From Salisapilia sapeloensis (lineage: Eukaryota > Oomycota > Peronosporomycetes > Peronosporales > Salisapiliaceae), in contig JAADVB010000118.1 in assembly GCA_023334545.1 (NCBI GenBank), positions 1 through 53,983 of the forward strand: a DNA stretch of 53,983 bases. Reading direction: 5' to 3'. This document shows positions 11,342 through 20,347 of this stretch, piece by piece. The translations under genes and the position numbers were made by a program. The notes beneath the pieces were generated by a model. That model saw only the letters and a list, made by a program, of their open reading frames with translations, ran no database searches and was not told the DNA's origin. Each line of letters begins with the position of its first letter. Positions within the stretch are counted from its first letter, which is position 1.

Positions 11342-13162
11342 ATGGGGAAGAACGAACAACCGGAGGAAAGTCCGAGGTCGAGAGAAGAGTCGTCGCCAGA
11401 AACTGGGACGGTCGTCATGCCAGCCAACCTCCAGGACGATGGCCTCACTGCATCGGAAGAACCAGCATTAGGCGTAGCTCTAGACACTGGCAATTATAAA
11501 GCCTTATTGGACCGGTATAAACGCGCTTCATCGCATTCCGACCCTGAAAACCCGGCAGATGAAAATAAAAGCAGCAAGAACATGGAGAATCAACAGGACG
11601 ATACGACTGTCAAGGGCATGCCGCTTGAAACTGGCAACTACCAGTCGCTCATCCGCTCGGCCATGATGCGCAGTAGCATGCCGAATGCCAGTCGAGACTC
11701 GTCGTCCAGCATGCACCGACCGTCGGACATTTACGAACTACCTGGTAACGCACGAGCAAAGGAACATCGAGCACGCGGATACAGCGCTCTGCGACAAGGA
11801 CAGTATCGCCAGCACGACCGACGAAGTAGTCTGGCGTCGTCCGAAACGGACCGCAATAGCTGTTTGAATAAACCTCGTGTCTCGTGCTTTGATAGGCGTA
11901 GTTCCAGTGCAGCCATCGTGCCGTCCACAGGCTGGATTAGCGTCCAGCACCCGACATTCCGGACGTGGCAGCGGCGGTATGCAGAGCTCGCGGGCGTCGA
12001 GTTTAAGTACTGCAAGGCACCAGGGAAAAAGCCCAAGGGTTTCGGCGTCGTCGAGTCCTTCGAGTCGACAGAAGACGCTCCGTTCGGGCTCAACCTCTTC
12101 TTCGCTGCAGGTGATCAGCTGCAGATCAGCTGCGAGAACGAACAGGAGCGAGCAGAGTGGCTCGAAGCGTTTGAACGAGCGATTGAACGGACGCAAAACC
12201 AGTCGAGCCACTCCAAGACGTCGTACACGCTCACGGCATCCGACCAGCATGAAGGCTACTTGCACATGCAAGACGGCAATGGCTGGCGGATCCTCTACTT
12301 TATCATCCGTCCTGAAGGCAAGTTGGAATGGAAGAAGAACGACACGATCCGCTCCGGCATCATCCGCTCCGTCTCCTTTGCAGACGTACGGGAGAACGCT
12401 CTCGCGATCCAACTAGACGCCGGACGATCGCTCTTTGTCTGTACAGACACGTACGACGAACAGATGATGTGGTACGCTGCACTAGCTGCGGCAGCAGGGA
12501 ATAACGATCGCGTTTCACACGCACACTCCTCCGTCAAAGCGTGCTACGTCCAGACCGCTCGAGCGAACCACTCTGGCTGGCTGCTCAAGCAGACGGGGCT
12601 CTTCAAGTCGTGGAAACGCTTCTTTTTCACACTGCACGGCATCGAGCTCGCGCTAGCGAAAGACACGAACTCGCCGGCCGTCGTCGCCGACAAAGTGGCA
12701 GGCGTCGAGCAACTGAACACCAAGACGAATGGGCTACAAGTGCGATTGAAAAGCGGTCGCGAGTGGCGACTAGCAGCAGACAGCTATGAGACTGCGAAGC
12801 ACTGGCGGATGCTCCTGGCAAACGCCTGCCGTCGTGGAGAGCACTCGAGCATTAAGAAGTACATTGCCGGGAGGAAGAGGAAGGGACTGCCGCCAGTGTA
12901 TGGCGGTTGGCTCACGCGATCGGAGAAAAACGTGTCGAAGCGTAGGAGGTTTTACGTGGTCGATGGAGACACTGTCGGCGTCGCGGATGACGTCGACCAT
13001 CAGCTTACGCGCATTGGCAAGGTAGCGGACGTGGGTGCGTCCATGGATTTAAACTGCGGCATTGTCGTGACGTTTTCAAGTGGAGAGAAACTCAAGGCAG
13101 CGGCGGACTCGATCGAGTCGTTTAAGGCCTGGTACGAGTGCTTGCATGCTTCAGCAGCGTAA
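11342..13162 (+). CDS. Protein with four tandem PH domains
   Basis: Single exon, 606 residues from the ATG at 11342; the open frame begins one codon pair earlier at a TTG. The first 195 residues are polar and carry a duplicated short motif, LDTGNYKALL and LETGNYQSLI, about 50 residues apart. Four pleckstrin-homology-like units follow, each beginning with a GW/GY strand and ending with the helix that holds the conserved Trp. They start at TGWISVQHPTFRTWQRRYAE (to AEWLEAFERAIE), EGYLHMQDGNGWRILYFI (to MMWYAALAAA), SGWLLKQTGLFKSWKRFFF (to KHWRMLLANA) and YGGWLTRSEKNVSKRRRFYV (to KAWYECLHAS). PH units bind phosphoinositides or proteins, and the third has the basic beta1-beta2 pattern (K..G..KSWKRFF) typical of lipid binders. 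No catalytic domain is present, so an adaptor role at membranes is inferred. It converges with the next gene, leaving 109 bp between stops. Confidence 0.85.
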   Translation: MGKNEQPEESPRSREESSPETGTVVMPANLQDDGLTASEEPALGVALDTGNYKALLDRYKRASSHSDPENPADENKSSKNMENQQDDTTVKGMPLETGNYQSLIRSAMMRSSMPNASRDSSSSMHRPSDIYELPGNARAKEHRARGYSALRQGQYRQHDRRSSLASSETDRNSCLNKPRVSCFDRRSSSAAIVPSTGWISVQHPTFRTWQRRYAELAGVEFKYCKAPGKKPKGFGVVESFESTEDAPFGLNLFFAAGDQLQISCENEQERAEWLEAFERAIERTQNQSSHSKTSYTLTASDQHEGYLHMQDGNGWRILYFIIRPEGKLEWKKNDTIRSGIIRSVSFADVRENALAIQLDAGRSLFVCTDTYDEQMMWYAALAAAAGNNDRVSHAHSSVKACYVQTARANHSGWLLKQTGLFKSWKRFFFTLHGIELALAKDTNSPAVVADKVAGVEQLNTKTNGLQVRLKSGREWRLAADSYETAKHWRMLLANACRRGEHSSIKKYIAGRKRKGLPPVYGGWLTRSEKNVSKRRRFYVVDGDTVGVADDVDHQLTRIGKVADVGASMDLNCGIVVTFSSGEKLKAAADSIESFKAWYECLHASAA

Positions 13163-13271
13163 GCAGAGAGAGAGATAGGTTTCTACACCTGTCGTAGCAA
13201 GCAGACCTGTCCTAAGTTAATATTATTTTTCATCTTGTGCATGCAAATCGATTTGTTTTGTACGTTTAAAT

Positions 13272-14938
13272 CTACTTGGTCGTGGAGAGACGACGGAAAG
13301 CGTCGATCACGACAAGGATCGTGTCTTCTGGTGCGAGGTCGAGAGACTTGAACTCTCCCAGCGCGACGCGAGCAGATACTTCGATCATTTCGGCGAAAGC
13401 GACGACTTGATCTTGTACATGAGGTACTTCTTGATTACCACTAAAGCATTGTTCCATTGCCTACAGTCCGATGTTAGAAAAGATAGTAGAGGAAGGAAGC
13501 TGTATGCTACGTTAGAGAATGCTGTGTCATGAGTAACCGTCTCTTCCGAGCAGAAGAGTCCTGCGTCGTACAACATGCACTTTAGTCCGTCTCCATGGAG
13601 GAGCTGGTCGTTGGTATTGGCATAGCAGCGATATAGCTTCTGTAACTTGGCAAATGCACCTTGGACGGCCGATAGCGTCACCTAGTCAGATATGAATCAG
13701 CTATAGATGAAAGAACCGACTAGGAAGAATGTACGTCGTGATGTGTATGGTCCCGGAATGGTCCACTTGTGAGCTTTTCCACCGTTCCAGCCACTTTGTC
13801 AGTTAGAATGTTGTCTAGTGCTTTATGCAACGTGCTTTGACTGTCACGAGCGATCTCTTGCGCCATTGGTATTGCTGAACTTAACAGGACATGGATGAAA
13901 CCTGCACGAGTAAGCGTCGGTCCGTACTTAGAGGCTGCTTTATCTTGAACGAAAGCTGGGTTGTCAGTGCAGTCGAGAACAAGCTTGTGCAGATGACTAG
14001 CATCCTTTCGAAAGTGCTGCAATCCACATTCATGCGCGAAGTGCACAAATGCAGTTTCATCCATACTAACGGCATCCATGTCAACTCCACTTGCACCGAT
14101 CGTGTAGTGATGATAAATAGTGCAAAGGGTCTGGAAATGGTCTTGGAGGAGAGATTGGATTGTTTCCTGGCCTTCATCACCAGGCTCTTGAAGCTCCTGA
14201 GGTAGGATCGCGAAGAGGTCGAGACGCTTCCAGTCATATAGGAAAGCAGCTTCAAGTTCCATCTCGGTTTGAGGCTGGGTAGAAGTGACTTTTTGATAAT
14301 ACTCTTCGCGTGCGTAGCTGACCAGATCTTCCATTGCAGGAGTATCGACTGCGGAATGCGACTCTGTATCCTTCGCTTGCTTCGCGTCGTTGGTACTCAT
14401 CTTACGATGACGAATGGCAGGCGATGCCGTCTTACTGTCAGCTTCATTACCGACCAAAGCGTCATCTTCATGTGCTAGATTGAATGCAAGTTTAGTCCAA
14501 GGACTCCACATCGGATTTCCAATCTCATTCACAGGCACTTCTTGCTATCGTCAAAGATAATTGTCAATAAAATAGTTCTGAAGCTGTACGCTACAATTTT
14601 ACCTGTAGAGTAACTTGAATGACTTCATTGTCACGACAGCAGTCCACAATTGTCTTCGTCGGAGGCAGCTCTTGCCCATTGACCTGCCATTATAGTAAGT
14701 CAGCACGAGGAACATGGTACAAGAGTTCCAAAACTACTAAGCATACAGCTTTCGAGACGGAAGCAGGTATAAAGAAGCCTCGTTTAATATGTGCATCTTC
14801 CCTCGTTCTACAACGACCATGAGGAGCCACTTGCGCATATCGCTGGGCAACTACAAGTCCAAGCCATTTGATATTTTGCTTGCCTTCTCCACATGGCACA
14901 TTCAATTCTAGACCATGCACACGAGCTTTCAACTTCAT
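13272..14938 (-). CDS. Ubiquitin-like N-terminal domain protein with helical repeats, unknown function
   Basis: Five exons, all joined in phase 0: 14938-14747, 14683-14603, 14544-13735, 13681-13511 and 13460-13272, giving 480 residues. Introns of 63, 58, 53 and 50 nt are all GT-AG. The first 90 residues (MKLKARVHGLELNVPCGEGK at the start, NGQELPPTKTIVDCCRDNEV later) look like a beta-grasp ubiquitin-like fold with an insertion. The rest is acidic and helical. Two regions share a pattern of paired helices around an ECGL or DAGL turn (FVHFAHECGL; LKCMLYDAGLF), reminiscent of degenerate EF-hand pairs. No family name is recognised. It follows the coiled-coil gene on the same strand after 108 bp. 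Confidence 0.75.
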
Positions 14939-15046
14939 TGTCCGACACTGTTCCTAGAATAATTTATCGGCATCTAGTACTTCATGAAACCTTCAAGCTA
15001 TTTTTAAAAGTATTCAAAGTAGATATTGTTCAGTTTTATATCCATT

Positions 15047-16399
15047 CTAGTAGTCCAAAGACTTGCTCTCCATGTGTCGACCAGCGAACTTGCACGGTCG
15101 AGAAGCCAAATCTCGCTTCTGGCAACAGCTCCATTGATATCCTTCCAACGGATAATGGCGAGCGACGAAGCGACCGGGGTGGTAGGAACAAGCAAGAGAT
15201 GAGTTCGACTTATTCGTGAACGTCTCATTGCAATTCTTGCACCGACGTGGCTTATGCAGCGTTTCCATTTCCCGCATAATCTCCGCTCGATCCTTTGCAC
15301 GCTGCTTCTCTCTCGAGTACTCGTCTTTCTTCGACCTGTTCACGTATTCCTTTTGCGTGTCCAAAAGCTGCTGTTGCAAGTTCGAGATCTTGCGCTCAAG
15401 TGTATGCACTCGGTCCCTGGATGTCGAATCAGTTTTGTTCAAAGTCTTTAGCTCTGCTTTCTTCATCCTCAGGGATTCATCCTTGCGCTCAATATCCTTC
15501 TCACGCTCAATAACTTCATCTTGCAACTGGGTAACACTCGATGTAAGATCCTCAATCTTTTCCGTGCATTTGGTAACTTCGCGGCGTAGTCGAGCATTGC
15601 TATCACGAAGCTCATCGATCGTCCGATCCTTCTGTCGGAGCTTCGACTGCGTCGTCTCAATCTCAAGATCCAAAGCGTGAATACGATAGCTCGCGTTCTT
15701 TGTCTCGGACTTTAGACTTTCATACTCTTTAGACATACCTTCGTGCTTCTTCAGTTCCGATAGAGCAGATCTATTTTGTCCCCGAGCAGACTCCCACGCA
15801 GACTCGACAGCCTCCAATCGGATCTCAAGACTCTTGCACTCGTCCGTCTTGTCAGACAGCGCTTCTTCTACATATGCAACTTTTCTTTTCAGCTTCTGCT
15901 GTTTCTCCTTGAGCTCCAAAATGGCATTCTCACGCTCAATACTGACGACTTCGAGTTCCCGAATCGTCTCCTTTTGCCTCGCAGCCCGCTTCTGAGCATC
16001 TTCCAGCTCTTTCAAGATGTCCAAACGCTTTTCATTGTCTCCTTTCATGTTCGAAATTTGATCGGACAAGAAAGCATTCTCACGTTCGAGCGTCGACACT
16101 CGATCGCACTCGCGCTCGTACCTCTTGAGCGCTTGCTCGAGCTTTGTCATGGCAGCTATCTTCTCTTTGTGCTCATACTTGCGGTTGGCAGTCTCCTTGC
16201 TGATCGTGTCTTCAGCAGTATCCTTGTACCGCTGGAGCACTCGCAGTTCACCGGACATCTTAGCCTTCTCAAGCCGCAGCTCTTGATGTTCCGTCAGAAG
16301 GCGTTGGTACTGATCCTCCATGCCTCGAGCCTTGCGTTTCCACATCTCCTCTGTCACATTCCATGGTTTCTTGGACCACTTATCAGCGACGTCTGGCAT
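15047..16399 (-). CDS. Coiled-coil protein with C-terminal CHORD-like zinc-binding module
   Basis: Intronless, 450 residues, ATG start (complement of 16397-16399). Residues about 20-385 are almost continuous charged heptad-type coiled coil. The last 65 residues hold a Cys/His cluster: RRCKNCNETFTNKSNSSLAC, then YHPGRFVARHYPLEG, then YQWSCCQKRD and a final Cys. The order C-x2-C, C-x-YHPG and WSCC is that of CHORD-type zinc domains (YHPG...WSCC in RAR1/CHP-1 proteins), though the C-terminal Cys/His pairs differ and no CS domain is present. A cytoskeletal, centrosomal or basal-body scaffold is possible but not shown. A large open frame on the opposite strand (15776-16543) is only its antisense shadow. 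Confidence 0.8.
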   Translation of the reverse strand: MPDVADKWSKKPWNVTEEMWKRKARGMEDQYQRLLTEHQELRLEKAKMSGELRVLQRYKDTAEDTISKETANRKYEHKEKIAAMTKLEQALKRYERECDRVSTLERENAFLSDQISNMKGDNEKRLDILKELEDAQKRAARQKETIRELEVVSIERENAILELKEKQQKLKRKVAYVEEALSDKTDECKSLEIRLEAVESAWESARGQNRSALSELKKHEGMSKEYESLKSETKNASYRIHALDLEIETTQSKLRQKDRTIDELRDSNARLRREVTKCTEKIEDLTSSVTQLQDEVIEREKDIERKDESLRMKKAELKTLNKTDSTSRDRVHTLERKISNLQQQLLDTQKEYVNRSKKDEYSREKQRAKDRAEIMREMETLHKPRRCKNCNETFTNKSNSSLACSYHPGRFVARHYPLEGYQWSCCQKRDLASRPCKFAGRHMESKSLDY

Positions 16400-16832
16400 G
16401 ACGAAGAGGAAGGAGAAAACGTTAAGAAGCTGGAAAGTGAGTTAAGAATAGGACTTGACTCCTTGAAAGCACAATGTGGAATGCCACTGTTCGGTCGAAA
16501 GTTACTCGATCCTCCAATCCTTCGCGTCTTAGCTTGTCATTGAAGTGTTTTATAATTAGCCATCTCCGATGCTATTTTCAGCGCGCATCATGTCGAGCGC
16601 GTTTATTTTCAGCTCCAAGTGTCCAAGCAGATCCACATCTCTTCAAGATACACTTGAAGTGTCTGCTCGTGCGCAAATTGTTTGAAAACCATGTTGGTTT
16701 CGATCGACAACTACAGTAACGTATGATCGTCGTGAGTTCAGTCGTAAGAAACAACGATTGAACGCAACATCGATGGAGATGACCAGGTAACCAGGTATCA
16801 CAATTCAATCCGTCCGAGAGAATCGATATACC
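16400..16832. promoter_or_regulatory. Divergent intergenic region, probable promoters
   Basis: 433 bp between the ATG of the coiled-coil gene (minus) and that of the small serine-rich protein (plus). It should carry both promoters. No core element could be assigned with confidence. Confidence 0.4.
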
Positions 16833-17270
16833 ATGCCCGGAGTCATGCGTTCGTTTGGCAAGTTCTTCCAGAAAGACAAGGATCGAAGTCGGCGTCAAAC
16901 AGTCCCAAACGACTCGGATGCGTCAGGACGAGCGAGCGCAGGAGCTACACAACAGTCGACGACAGGCACAGTTCGATCAGCGAGTCCCGGGTCGGAACAA
17001 ATCTCTTCCCGATCAAAGCATACAGGGAAAATGGACGGTTCGAAGAGCAGCACAGGTGCAGCGTATGAACCGTGTGAGTTCTATCTCTTCTGTGGGACTG
17101 AAAAGACGGAGGACTTCGTGCCACGCGCATCAGACGTCGACGACATCGACTACTCTTCCCTCCGTCTATCTCTCAAGCAGCAGTACCCTGTCTTCTTCAC
17201 GCCATCCAGCTCCGAGCCCAATCTCCGCTCGAGCGTCATCGCGACGGATCCGGAGGAGTATGACATTTAA
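16833..17270 (+). CDS. Small serine-rich hypothetical protein
   Basis: Single exon, 145 residues, ATG start. The N-terminus (MPGVMRSFGKFFQKDKDRSRR) is basic and weakly amphipathic. Residues about 22-75 are Ser/Thr/Gly/Gln-rich and look disordered. The C-terminal half is more ordered, with YEPCEFYLFCGTEKTEDFVP, an acidic patch (DVDDIDYSSL) and a terminal acidic ATDPEEYDI. I recognise no domain. It lies between the coiled-coil gene (divergent) and TatSF1 (convergent, 85 bp between stops). The compositional order and conservation-like C-terminus make a real gene likely, but function is unknown. Confidence 0.6.
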   Translation: MPGVMRSFGKFFQKDKDRSRRQTVPNDSDASGRASAGATQQSTTGTVRSASPGSEQISSRSKHTGKMDGSKSSTGAAYEPCEFYLFCGTEKTEDFVPRASDVDDIDYSSLRLSLKQQYPVFFTPSSSEPNLRSSVIATDPEEYDI

Positions 17271-17355
17271 GACCACGTACATTAAGTCGATACAGGTAGG
17301 TGCATGCAACTAAACGTAAAGTAAACGAAGAATTGGCATCGTTCAACACAGCGTA

Positions 17356-19157
17356 TTAGTCATCCTCGAGCTCACTCAGTGCCGGCATCTCTCGTCCAGC
17401 ATGGACTTGCGCCTCTTGCTCTGGCGCTTCTTCCTCTTCATCCGACGGATCGGACCCTTCTTCCAGCCACTCATGGAAACTCTCGATCCGTTCCTTCTCC
17501 TCTTCCTTACTCTCTCGATACGTGTAGTCCGTGCCGTCCCAAAACGCGCATTCGAGCTTCCGGCCGGCAAAGAACCGACCGTGCATCACGTCGACGCACG
17601 TTGCGGCGCTGCCACTAGACGCGAATTTGATGATCACGATGCCGTCCGGATGTTTGTTAAATACAGTGACCTTCTCCACCGCTCCGATCTTGACGCACTC
17701 TGCCTGAATATCCTGCTCTAGCTCCTGCTCAAAGCCAGGTTCTAGCATTTCAATCATGAATACACATCCTCTTCCTTTCGCTAGATCATTCAGCTACCTT
17801 GCATCTCTTCCGGCGTGAACATGTGCTTCAGCACGACGATACGCAAGCCTAGTCGGTCGTCATCTTCTCCTTCATTCCACGACAGAGCCTACACACGTAC
17901 CATAAGCATCACATCGAGGCAGGAAGAGTATAAAACTTACTTTTTCCTGCGCCATTTTCTTAATCTTCGCGCGAGGATCTAGTTTCTGCTTCTTCCGTGG
18001 CTCCGACACGTCCTTCTTCGGCTCAAAGACAGCTCGAGAGACGTCAATAACCCAATCTGGTCGGAAAGGAGACTTGTCCAAGAGGTCTACAGCTAGTTGG
18101 ACGGATGCTTCTTTCAAGTAACAGATCGATGCGTCTCCCTATAGTCTGTTAGTGCTATCTCTCCCTTCTCTCACATGAAAGACGTACGTTTAATCCACCA
18201 AAGTCCTTGTTCTCATATAGTTTGATACGCGGCTCACCAGTGTTCAAGTCTGACTGAATCAAACCACACTTGCTAAAGTACTCTTGCACCTCCTCGACAG
18301 TTGTGTCGAGAGGAAGACCGTTGACGTAGATCCACGTTTTGCTGCCTTCCTTGAGCTTTTTCTGCTTCCGAGCTTGCTTCTTCTTCCGTTTCCTTCGCTC
18401 CTTCTCCTCATCGTCCTTATCGGACTGGAGAGGAGGAGCTGGAGTCGATGAGATGTCGGTTGGATTTGGAGTAGCGGCTCCATCCTTTGATGTGTCGTCC
18501 GCAGCTTCCCGTAGACTGTCCAAGTCATGCTGAATTTTTTCTTCCGGTGTCATCCACCGCTTAGATTCTACGTCTAACACGTACTTCTTACCATCCTCTG
18601 CTTCGATGGCAGTAGGAGCAGTGTCTTGCTGAGGATAGACCTGGTCGGCAGCATCCACATTGCTCGCCTCCTCCAACTGTTCCTCCCGACTGACATCTTC
18701 GTTCGCTTCACGAAGAAATTCTTTTAGAAACGGAATCTCATCTAGACACATACTTAGCCATGTCGCTTAAATAAAATATACTTTATAGAAATGTACTCAT
18801 GGGTGTCCAATTGGTCACTTGTTCATTCCAGACTAGTGTCATGCCATCGATCTCACCATCGATAAACAATTGTACGAGTTCTTTCGTCTTAATAGGGCCT
18901 TTCCGAATAGCCTCCTTGGTCTCTGGATCTACCTCGTTCGATACGTAGTACCAATAGGCAAACCATCCTTGACAATACGATTGGAACGCATCGACGCTAT
19001 GGAGAGGCTGCCATTTGTCCATGCTCTTGGTCCATACATGTGTCTGTGGCTGGAGAATACCACGTCGAAGAAGTCTTTTTATAATGGGCATTCGAAGTGG
19101 ACCCTTTTGTCCACCACTTACGCTATCGACGTACATCCAAGTGCGTTCTTCCTCCAT
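17356..19157 (-). CDS. TatSF1/Cus2-type U2 snRNP splicing factor with N-terminal GYF-like repeats
   Basis: Five exons: 19157-18797, 18741-18188, 18138-17941, 17888-17798 and 17741-17356, giving 529 residues; introns of 55, 49, 52 and 56 nt. Two GYF-like repeats come first (WMYVDS...GPLRMPIIKRLL...THVWTKSMDKWQPL; WYYVSN...GPIKTKELVQLF...TLVWNEQVTNWTPM). A basic linker, an RRM at about 255-345 (KTWIYVNGLPLDTTVEEVQE) and a UHM-type RRM near the C-terminus follow; the UHM shows GRFFAGRKLECAFWDG, the R-x-F loop that binds SF3B1 ULM peptides. An acidic tail closes the protein. The family helps remodel U2 snRNP before spliceosome assembly. Plant relatives share the GYF-like start, which supports joining exon 1. 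The ATG at 19155-19157 was chosen over an upstream TTG. It is divergent from MoaE with 70 bp between ATGs. Confidence 0.85.
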
Positions 19158-19227
19158 GATGCCTTTAAATTCGATTTCGATGCTTTCGTGTCTTTTGCAT
19201 ACATAAATCAAGATAAAAGTTGCAAAT
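19158..19227. promoter_or_regulatory. 70-bp shared upstream region of TatSF1 and MoaE
   Basis: Only 70 bp separate the two opposed start codons. Both 5' UTRs and promoters must therefore overlap or extend into the neighbouring transcript. No core motif was assigned. Confidence 0.5.
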
Positions 19228-19733
19228 ATGCACCAGACGATCGTCGATGTGACCTACGAGGAGCTCCACCTCGAGTATGCGTACAATGCAGTGAAGGATC
19301 CGAGTGCCGGAGCTGTCGCCAGCTTTGTAGGCACCACGCGCGATAACTTTAATGGTATACACTGCACTAGGTCAACTTTAGTAGATGTTATACATATTGG
19401 AATGCAGGCAAGAAGGTCATTCGACTCGAATACGAGGCATATGAAAGCATGGCCAAGTCCGAGATGCACAAGATCTGTGATCAGATGAGAGAAAAGTGGC
19501 CTGCGATCGTCGGAATTGCAATGCTCCATCGTCTCGGTGTCGTCGAGGTCGAGGAGGCGAGTGTTGTCATCGCTGTGTCGTCTCCACATCGAAAGGATGC
19601 TATCGATGCTTGTGAATTTGCGATTGATACAGTCAAAACGACTGTACCGATTTGGAAAAAGGAAATGTATGAAGGTGACGATAGTGTATGGAAAGAGAAC
19701 GCTGAATGGAAAGCTAGCGAAAATATGCAGTAA
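19228..19733 (+). CDS. Molybdopterin synthase large (catalytic) subunit MoaE/MOCS2B
   Basis: Two exons, 19228-19354 and 19408-19733, with a 53-nt intron splitting a Gly codon; 150 residues, the usual family length. It starts [20 protein letters not shown]. Conserved blocks are [67 protein letters not shown] and [20 protein letters not shown], the last containing the catalytic lysine pair (WKKE). With the small subunit MoaD it converts cyclic pyranopterin monophosphate (precursor Z) to molybdopterin, the dithiolene ligand of molybdenum in nitrate reductase, sulfite oxidase and xanthine dehydrogenase. The partner MoaD is not in the window. Its stop codon lies 16 bp from that of the convergent LLP homolog. 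Confidence 0.93.
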
Positions 19734-19749
19734 CTATTACGAAGCAAAG

Positions 19750-20177
19750 TTATTTGAGTCCCTTCTTCCGGTTCGAGTACATTCGGACAAACTTGGACTT
19801 CTTCTTCTTCCCGGCAGTAGGTTTCTTCACCTGAACGCTCGAAACTGTTTTCGTCTCGCTGTCAGCGTCCTCCTTGGTCGCGACTTCCGTCACCATGTGT
19901 CCAGACTCATCTTCTACCTCCATCGTCGCATTCTCTTTATTCGCCACTGGTTTGGCATTTATCCTTTCCTTCAGGCTCTCCAACGATGAGCCACCTAGAA
20001 GCATCATAAGTCATCATTCCTACTATCTCCAGTACACTCCATACCTTGCTTCTCAAGCGCTTTCTTCAAATTCTCTTGAATCGTCGCCTCCTGCTTTTCC
20101 ACATGAGGCTTCCCGACGCGCTGGGCAAGTTCAGCACGGAACTTGCGCTTAATCTTCGACCGTAAGCTCTTGGCCAT
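19750..20177 (-). CDS. LLP homolog / LAPS18-like nucleolar protein
   Basis: Two exons, 20177-20045 and 19994-19750, with a 50-nt intron; 125 residues. The N-terminus MAKSLRSKIKRKFRAELAQR matches the very conserved start of the LLPH/Learning-associated protein 18 family (MAKSLRSK.KRK.RAE). The middle is acidic and the end is a lysine/arginine cluster (GKKKKSKFVRMYSNRKKGLK) expected to give nucleolar targeting. Family members are small basic nucleolar proteins connected to ribosome biogenesis. It is divergent from the BCKDHA gene (170 bp between ATGs) and convergent with MoaE. Confidence 0.85.
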
Positions 20178-20347
20178 CCTGATATGCTATGACCAGGACT
20201 ATTGTTGGTTCGCACGCCTCTTACTTGATTGGATAAAAATACAAGCGGCACATAACGGGTACATGAGATTTTTGAAGTTGAGACCATCTGGCAGAAGTTG
20301 AGACGACCTCGGAGGAGTTAGTAGACGATTTGAGGCAGAAGGAAGGC
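20178..20347. promoter_or_regulatory. 170-bp divergent region between LLP homolog and BCKDHA
   Basis: Head-to-head spacing of the two start codons implies a shared bidirectional promoter. No specific motif was assigned. Confidence 0.45.

Noticed and set aside
11738-12412. 224-codon minus-strand and 179-codon plus-strand frames inside the PH gene
   Set aside because: Alternative frames of the four-PH gene, whose own frame shows clear domain structure.
15776-16543. 255-codon open frame on the plus strand
   Set aside because: Exactly antisense to the coiled-coil gene, Leu-rich because of Lys/Glu codons on the other strand, and without domain features.
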